Assembly (NCBI GenBank): GCA_026874595.1
Contig: CM049309.1
Coordinates: 52,178,079-52,242,078, forward strand
Length of the DNA: 64,000 bases
Direction: 5' to 3'
Source: Sipunculus nudus
Lineage: Eukaryota; Annelida; Sipuncula; Golfingiida; Sipunculidae
The translations under genes were made by a program, and so were the position numbers. The notes beneath the pieces were generated by a model. The model was not told the origin of the DNA, made no database searches, and worked only from the letters and a program-made list of their open reading frames with translations. Shown here piece after piece: positions 59,320 to 64,000 of the stretch (position 1 is the first letter of the stretch; each line of letters starts with the position of its first letter).

Positions 59320-60849
59320 TAGGCATTTAAAGCCGACTCTTCGCCTACCTTGTCTGTAGAATTTATGTGATTCTGACTTACTCCCGAACATATTAATGAA
59401 CTGTTGGTAATTCCTAATGAGAAACATTCTTATTACACTTCTGTGATCGATGCATGAGCTTGTTTATACACAACTTGTTAGTAAACACAGCAATGTTGAC
59501 ACATGGTAAAGTAGAAGAAGTAGTAGTAGTTTATTTTTATTGTGACATGTACATCATATTTTAATTCCCAATGTATATACATACATATTCTAATTCGTAC
59601 CCGAGCCCCCTGGACTTAAATGTCACCAATTACTAGACATAGTTACATAGTTAAAACTGCAGGTTGAAATAACATATATACAAGAAAATTATCATGTTAA
59701 ACCAGACGTGTCTTCCTTATCTATTTATAGCTTTGGCAGACTGCCAACTGTGTCAGATTATGCAACAGGTCAAGAGTAAACTCAGTGCAGCCAGGAGCAG
59801 GTCAAGAGTTCACTCAGTGCAGTAGCTTGAGCCTGAAATTTGTCACAGATCACTCAGGGGCAACTGCCTTGCTCACCTAAGCCTGGTCAGCCCAGTGCAT
59901 CAAACTCAAGGGAAGGTTGATGTATTGGCCTCATATTTTGACCTGTCTATGCATCTTTGATGGCTTTCTCATCTACAAGACAGGTGTCCCCCACCTACAC
60001 TGACTTTTGCACAGTGTATGCGCCTGCTTATTTCTACAGAGGAATTTGATACATCAGCCTCAAATTTGGCATATTTATACATATTGGATAGCTTTATTGT
60101 GTACAAGACTTCTGGCGCCACCTACAATAATTTTTGCACAGTGTATGTCCCTGCTTATTTCGCATGAGGGGTTTGACATATCAGTCTGACATTGGGCATA
60201 TGTATATATCTCTTCAGTGTTTACAAGACTGGTGGTTCCAGCTACAATCATTTTTGTGTTGTGTGCACCAGTGCCAGAATTTCAGCAGTGATGTTTGTGT
60301 AATTGTTTCTTGTTCAAAGTGTTTACTACTTACATTGTTCTGATACATGTTACACATGTTCTTGAATAGTAATGGTCCAGCATTGAAGCATTATACCAGG
60401 TGTAATCTCATTGCACAGGTTCGCATTAGGCCTGTAGGCCTTGTTTAGGCATTTAAAGCCGACTCTTCGCCTACCTTGTCTGTAGAATTTATGTGATTCT
60501 GACTTACTCCCGAACATATTAATGAACTGTTGGTAATTCCTAATGAGAAACATTCTTATTACACTTCTGTGATCGATGCATGAGCTTGTTTATACACAAC
60601 TTGTTAGTAAACACAGCAATGTTGACACATGGTAAAGTAGAAGAAGTAGTAGTAGTTTATTTTTATTGTGACATGTACATCATATTTTAATTCCCAATGT
60701 ATATACATACATATTCTAATTCGTACCCGAGCCCCCTGGACTTAAATGTCACCAATTACTAGACATAGTTACATAGTTAAAACTGCAGGTTGAAATAACA
60801 TATATACAAGAAAATTATCATGTTAAACCAGACGTGTCTTCCTTATCTA
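58592..60849 (+). repeat. exact 1,126-bp tandem duplication
   Basis: 58,592-59,723 and 59,718-60,849 are the same sequence shifted by 1,126 bp; I saw no differences. The shared TATCTA at 58,592, 59,718 and 60,844 is a 6-bp microhomology at the junctions. The unit spans the D5 3' end plus about 400 bp of downstream non-D sequence, so the boundary ignores element ends, pointing to replication slippage/unequal exchange or an assembly duplicate rather than transposition. Confidence 0.95.
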
Positions 60850-60872
60850 ACAAATGTGTGAGTGCAAATGTT
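60640..60872 (-). mobile_element. LINE 3' untranslated region and tail
   Basis: On the minus strand this follows the LINE stop codon and ends in AAAATAAA then (CTA)n/(CTT)n repeats (60,640-60,660), a simple-repeat tail as in several non-LTR families. A second copy of the UTR alone is at 59,514-59,723 through the tandem duplication. Confidence 0.5.
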
Positions 60873-61076
60873 CTATATTTCAATAATAAAACAAGCCATT
60901 ATTTCAAATTTGTTTCCAAATAGGAATATGAATTCATCTTCATCATTCAGGTGAATAAATTCTGAATTCCTGTCGTATATAGCACCATACAACTCTGTCC
61001 TCCTTTCTGAGTAAATGATGCATTGACAGATAAAATGAATTTCATCCTCTACTTTTTTAGTAGGAAAACCATGTGA
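60873..61076 (-). pseudogene. LINE reverse-transcriptase C-terminus (5'-truncated)
   Basis: Minus-strand translation runs SHGFPTKKVEDEIHFICQC, IIYSERRTELYGAIYDRN, then FIHLNDEDEFIFLFGNKF and MACFIIEI before TAG (60,873-60,875). The pattern VEDEIHF...C..Y...R..L is the C-terminal motif of many invertebrate non-LTR reverse transcriptases. About 67 codons remain open. A TAA immediately upstream (61,077-61,079) and the following TTAA-element-like sequence show the rest of the ORF is missing, so only the 3' end inserted, as is usual for LINEs. Confidence 0.8.
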
Positions 61077-61079
61077 TTA

Positions 61080-61210
61080 ACTCTTGATTTATGAAGTTAC
61101 AAAGTACAGCCGCCATGTTACAAGTGTGCTGTGTTTATGTTTTGCACAACTGATTGTGCCCAGTGCAAGCTTTTTCCACTTAAGTATGAACAGGAGGAAG
61201 CAAATGTTTT
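61080..61210 (-). mobile_element. fragment of the TTAA element family
   Basis: CTGTGTTTATGTTTTGCACAA, CTGATTGTGCCCAGTGCAAGC and AGGAGGAAGCAAATG follow the 180-230/340-360 section of copy 1. Diverged and short. Confidence 0.5.
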
Positions 61211-62177
61211 TACAATGAAATATTAACATCATGAAATGTCAAGGAGAAAACACAGTATTTCATGTAAATATTCAGCATACCTGGTATGTGAATTCAGTAG
61301 CTCCCTTTAAATATACAAATCATGACTTTTGGGTTGTTCTTCACTCTTCATGTATTACAGACTAACTGCCATGGATATGACTTTCATAATTAATCTGAAA
61401 AATCAGTCTTGCCCTGTACATATATAGGTGTATGCATCATCACTCCATATACATGGCCACCTGCAGTTATACACTTAGCTTGTAAGAAATGTAATGTCTA
61501 GATCAGAAAATAAACTTTTTGTGAATCCAGACAAAAAATGTGTTTTCTGTTGAATCTTAGTCAGTTTTATTGGTAATATGTGTGAACGTGTCACCTTCCC
61601 TGCAACCAAGTGCAGAATTTCTGTCTACTGTAGAAACATATACATTTTATTGTGCAATATTTGTGAATATGACATCTCTGGCAACTGTTTTCTGTTGAAT
61701 AACTTGTATTTTTATGGGCAGTGCTTTTGAATTTGTCCCAAGTGGTAATAACCTATTAGTGTGTCGAGGAATATTTCATTTTAGCAATGTCTGGCCATTG
61801 CAAGTGCTATGGGATTGTTCCATGTTGCAGTTCATTAAACACATGGCCTGGGTGGTCTGCAGTCTGTTTGATTTTAAATGCCAGGAGAATAGAGATGAGC
61901 CTGAAAAACTTGCACTTTGTTGTGACTACAGATCATGTTCATCATTCAAATCAAACCCCACTGGAGATGTGCCTGTGTCCTCACATCTTCCAGTTATTAC
62001 TTATAAATAGTACACTGCAGGTAGTCACAAAGGGTCAGCCCTTTACTGTGATCTAAATATGTAACACTTGTGTAATGCTATCACCGTCTGGGTCCGTGAG
62101 AGGACTCAGACCATCTGTGCATAGTCCCTCTGTCAAGTGTACAGGCTCTCTCACACAAACTGAAGTACAAGGATCTT
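61211..62177. other. AT-rich single-copy stretch
   Basis: No gene is supported. A 98-codon plus-strand frame at 61,714-62,010 has no family resemblance and no splice context I trust. Confidence 0.45.
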
Positions 62178-62190
62178 TATATATATATAA

Positions 62191-62242
<52 letters not shown>
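62178..62242. repeat. (TA)n microsatellite
   Basis: Alternating T/A over 65 bases with AAATAAAT interruptions near 62,189. Confidence 0.97.
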
Positions 62243-62244
<2 letters not shown>

Positions 62245-62336
62245 TTTCAAGATCCTAGGCCTTTTTTCTGTAGGGGGAAATATTTTAAATATTTTATTTT
62301 TAAACACATTTAAACCTCTTTTTTTGGCTCACTATA

Positions 62337-62420
62337 CAAGACCTCACTTAGACGACCACCTCTGAAATGCAACCACTTTATCAAAGTCCCGATGGTGGTC
62401 ATAAATTTAAGGTTTTACTG
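62337..62420. mobile_element. family J MITE, internally deleted copy
   Basis: The left end is CAAGACCTCACTTAGACGAC then CACC. The right end read inward is CAGTAAAACCTTAAATTTAT then GACCACC. It is only 84 bp against about 180 bp for full copies, so the middle is lost. Confidence 0.65.
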
Positions 62421-62532
62421 CATATTATACAAGCAAAGGTGAAATGTCATGAAAAATATTCAGATGGGAAGGGACAGAATAATCATATATGTTATGTATA
62501 ACTACTATGTTCATCTATATAAGGCTAGAATA

Positions 62533-62556
62533 TTAATAATAATAATAATAATAATA
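62533..62556. repeat. (TAA)n microsatellite
   Basis: About eight TAA units followed by TATATATG. Confidence 0.95.
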
Positions 62557-62789
62557 TATATGTATGTTGTTATTTACACATATATTTCTGTTCAAGCTGC
62601 CTCTTTTTGCTTTAATGTTATATGTCTTTTATCCTTACCCCACGCCTATACCTAACTAGTTAACTGCATCTACTGCCAGGATCCATGTGATGAACATACT
62701 GAAACTTTCTGCTGTAGAGTGACTTACCCAGTTACATTGTTCATCATCCAATTTTATCCTAGTCAAGAATATCAAATTTACATAGTTTT

Positions 62790-62975
62790 TCAGCTCTGCT
62801 GACTGGAGTAATACCAGGGTCTGTAGGGAAGGTCTTTTTTTTCCGTTATCTGTGTGTCAATCTGGCCATGGTCATTTGACAAAGAGACTTTAGACATCTA
62901 GAAAAATCCTGAGAGAAATTCTGAAATTAGGTCACTATTACCTAAATCTTGCATCCTTAGGGGCAACCAGAGCTA
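62790..62975 (+). mobile_element. relic of a family K/B element start
   Basis: CAGCTCTGCTGACTGGAG, a CCGTTATCTGTGTGTC tract and GAAATTAGGTCACTATTACC follow the family K/B order. The palindrome here is AGGTCACTATTACCT, one change from consensus. Confidence 0.4.
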
Positions 62976-63126
62976 AAAAAGACTTACTCAGAAATATTTG
63001 TGATAAAGATATGATTTTACAATAGTTACAACAAAGGATTGTCATGAATGCTTTTTGATCTTAGGTACATCATTAAACATGTATTATACATTGTATATGC
63101 CAAAGACAGGAGGTGTCACCTTTAAT

Positions 63127-64000
63127 TATGCCCCCGCCACAAAGTGGCCGGGGCATATAGTTTTACCCATGTCCGTCATTCCGTCCTTCCGTCATTCCGA
63201 AATCAAACAGTTGTACGGACTTTTTTTCGCAGTGCCTGCAGATATTGGCCTGATTTTTGGTGTGTGGGCAGATATAGACCAGTTACAGATCAAGTTTGCG
63301 TTTTGTCCTGGTTGACCTACTTTTGACCGTTTTACGGCTCCTAAACTTAAAAAATTTCATGAAAAATAGAAATTTCATGACAAATACACATGTACGGACT
63401 TTTTTTCACAATGCCTGCAGATATTGGCCTGATTTTTGGTGTGTGGGCAGATATTGACCAGTTACAGATCGAGTTTGCGTTTCGTCCCAGTTGACCTACT
63501 TTTGATTGTTTTACAGCTCCTGAACATAGAAAATTTCATGTTAAATATAAATTTTCATGACAAATACACTTGTACAGACTTTTCTTCGCAATACCTGCAG
63601 ATATTGGCCTGATTTTTGGTGTGTAGGCAGATAATGACCAGTTACAGATCGAGTTCGCGTTTTGTCCCAGTTGCCTTACTTTTGACTGTTTTACGGCTCC
63701 TAAACTTAGAAAATTTCATGAAAAATAGAAATTTTCATGACAAATGTACACATATACGGACTTTTTTTCGCAATGCCTGCAGATATTGGCCTGCTTTTTG
63801 TGTGTGGGCAGATAATGACCAGTTACAGATCGAGTTCGCGTTTCGTCCCGGTTGACCTACTTTTGAACGTTTTACGCCTCCTTAACTTAGAAAATTTCAT
63901 GAAAAATAGAAATATTCATGACAGATACACATGTACAGACTTTTTTTCGCAATGCCTGCAGATATTGGCCTGATTTTTGGTGTGTGGGCAGATATAGACC
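63127..64000 (+). mobile_element. family M Helitron-like repeat with 180-bp monomers, cut by window end
   Basis: It opens with a hairpin TATGCCCCCGCCAC-AAA-GTGGCCGGGGCATA (63,127-63,157, one mismatch). A CCGTCATTCCGTCCTTCCG tract follows, then five monomers with CCTGCAGATATTGGCC-type words at 63,235, 63,414, 63,594, 63,776 and 63,955 (179-182 bp). Open frames through the monomers are by-products (FFRNACRYWP-like peptide repeats). The architecture (hairpin start, pyrimidine-rich Tn tract, monomers) parallels families B, C, D and K. The 3' end lies beyond the window. Confidence 0.75.

Overview
The window reads as gene-poor, AT-rich nuclear DNA from an invertebrate animal, most likely a lophotrochozoan and probably a bivalve mollusc. 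This is inferred from the style of the repeats: Helitron/Helentron-like elements with internal tandem monomers and GTCCGTCTGTCTGTC tracts, resembling the bivalve 'pearl' elements, plus molluscan-type MITEs and a tRNA-derived SINE. I found no convincing intact protein gene. Open frames of 60-133 codons are chance frames, (TA)n arrays read as Y-I repeats, or frames through repeats. Real coding signal is limited to two decayed LINE reverse-transcriptase C-termini, both on the minus strand (30.8-31.2 kb and 60.9-61.1 kb). Three weak exon-like patches (20.2, 23.4 and 49.9 kb) are given with low confidence.

Layout: 0-5 kb holds TTAA-flanked elements, one with a perfect 123-bp fold-back, and mosaic Helitron-like copies. 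5-9 kb has a SINE relic, TA-flanked MITEs of about 180 bp and (TA)n. 9.7-12.1 kb is a Helentron-like element (family D). 13 kb has a 141-145 bp tandem array. 18.5-20 kb is a family A Helitron-like copy and 21.2-23.1 kb another family D copy. 23-35 kb is mostly single-copy AT-rich sequence with isolated MITEs, a LINE relic and G-rich repeats. 35.5-38 kb is a three-level nest: TTAA element, then family B element, then SINE, with the SINE's 16-bp target duplication intact. 39.1 kb has a cluster of CRE-like sites. 40.8-49 kb is a dense nest of family K, B and A elements, two of which interrupt a 36-bp minisatellite. 50.5-51 kb is a 98-bp tandem array. 52.8-60.8 kb holds family D/F elements followed by an exact 1,126-bp tandem duplication. 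63.1-64 kb is the start of a 180-bp-monomer element that runs off the window.

The most interesting signal is regulatory cargo in the repeats. Family K carries three perfect palindromic AGGTCAnnnTGACCT (estrogen-response-element type) sites within 500 bp. Family A copies carry a perfect DR1 (TGACCTCTGACCT), family F carries a triple AGGTCA, and a further perfect DR1 lies in non-repeat sequence at 23.37 kb. The nested insertions also give a relative chronology that can be read directly from the sequence. Single-copy blocks rich in homeodomain, CRE and POU-like motifs suggest a large intron or an intergenic regulatory landscape, but that is inference.
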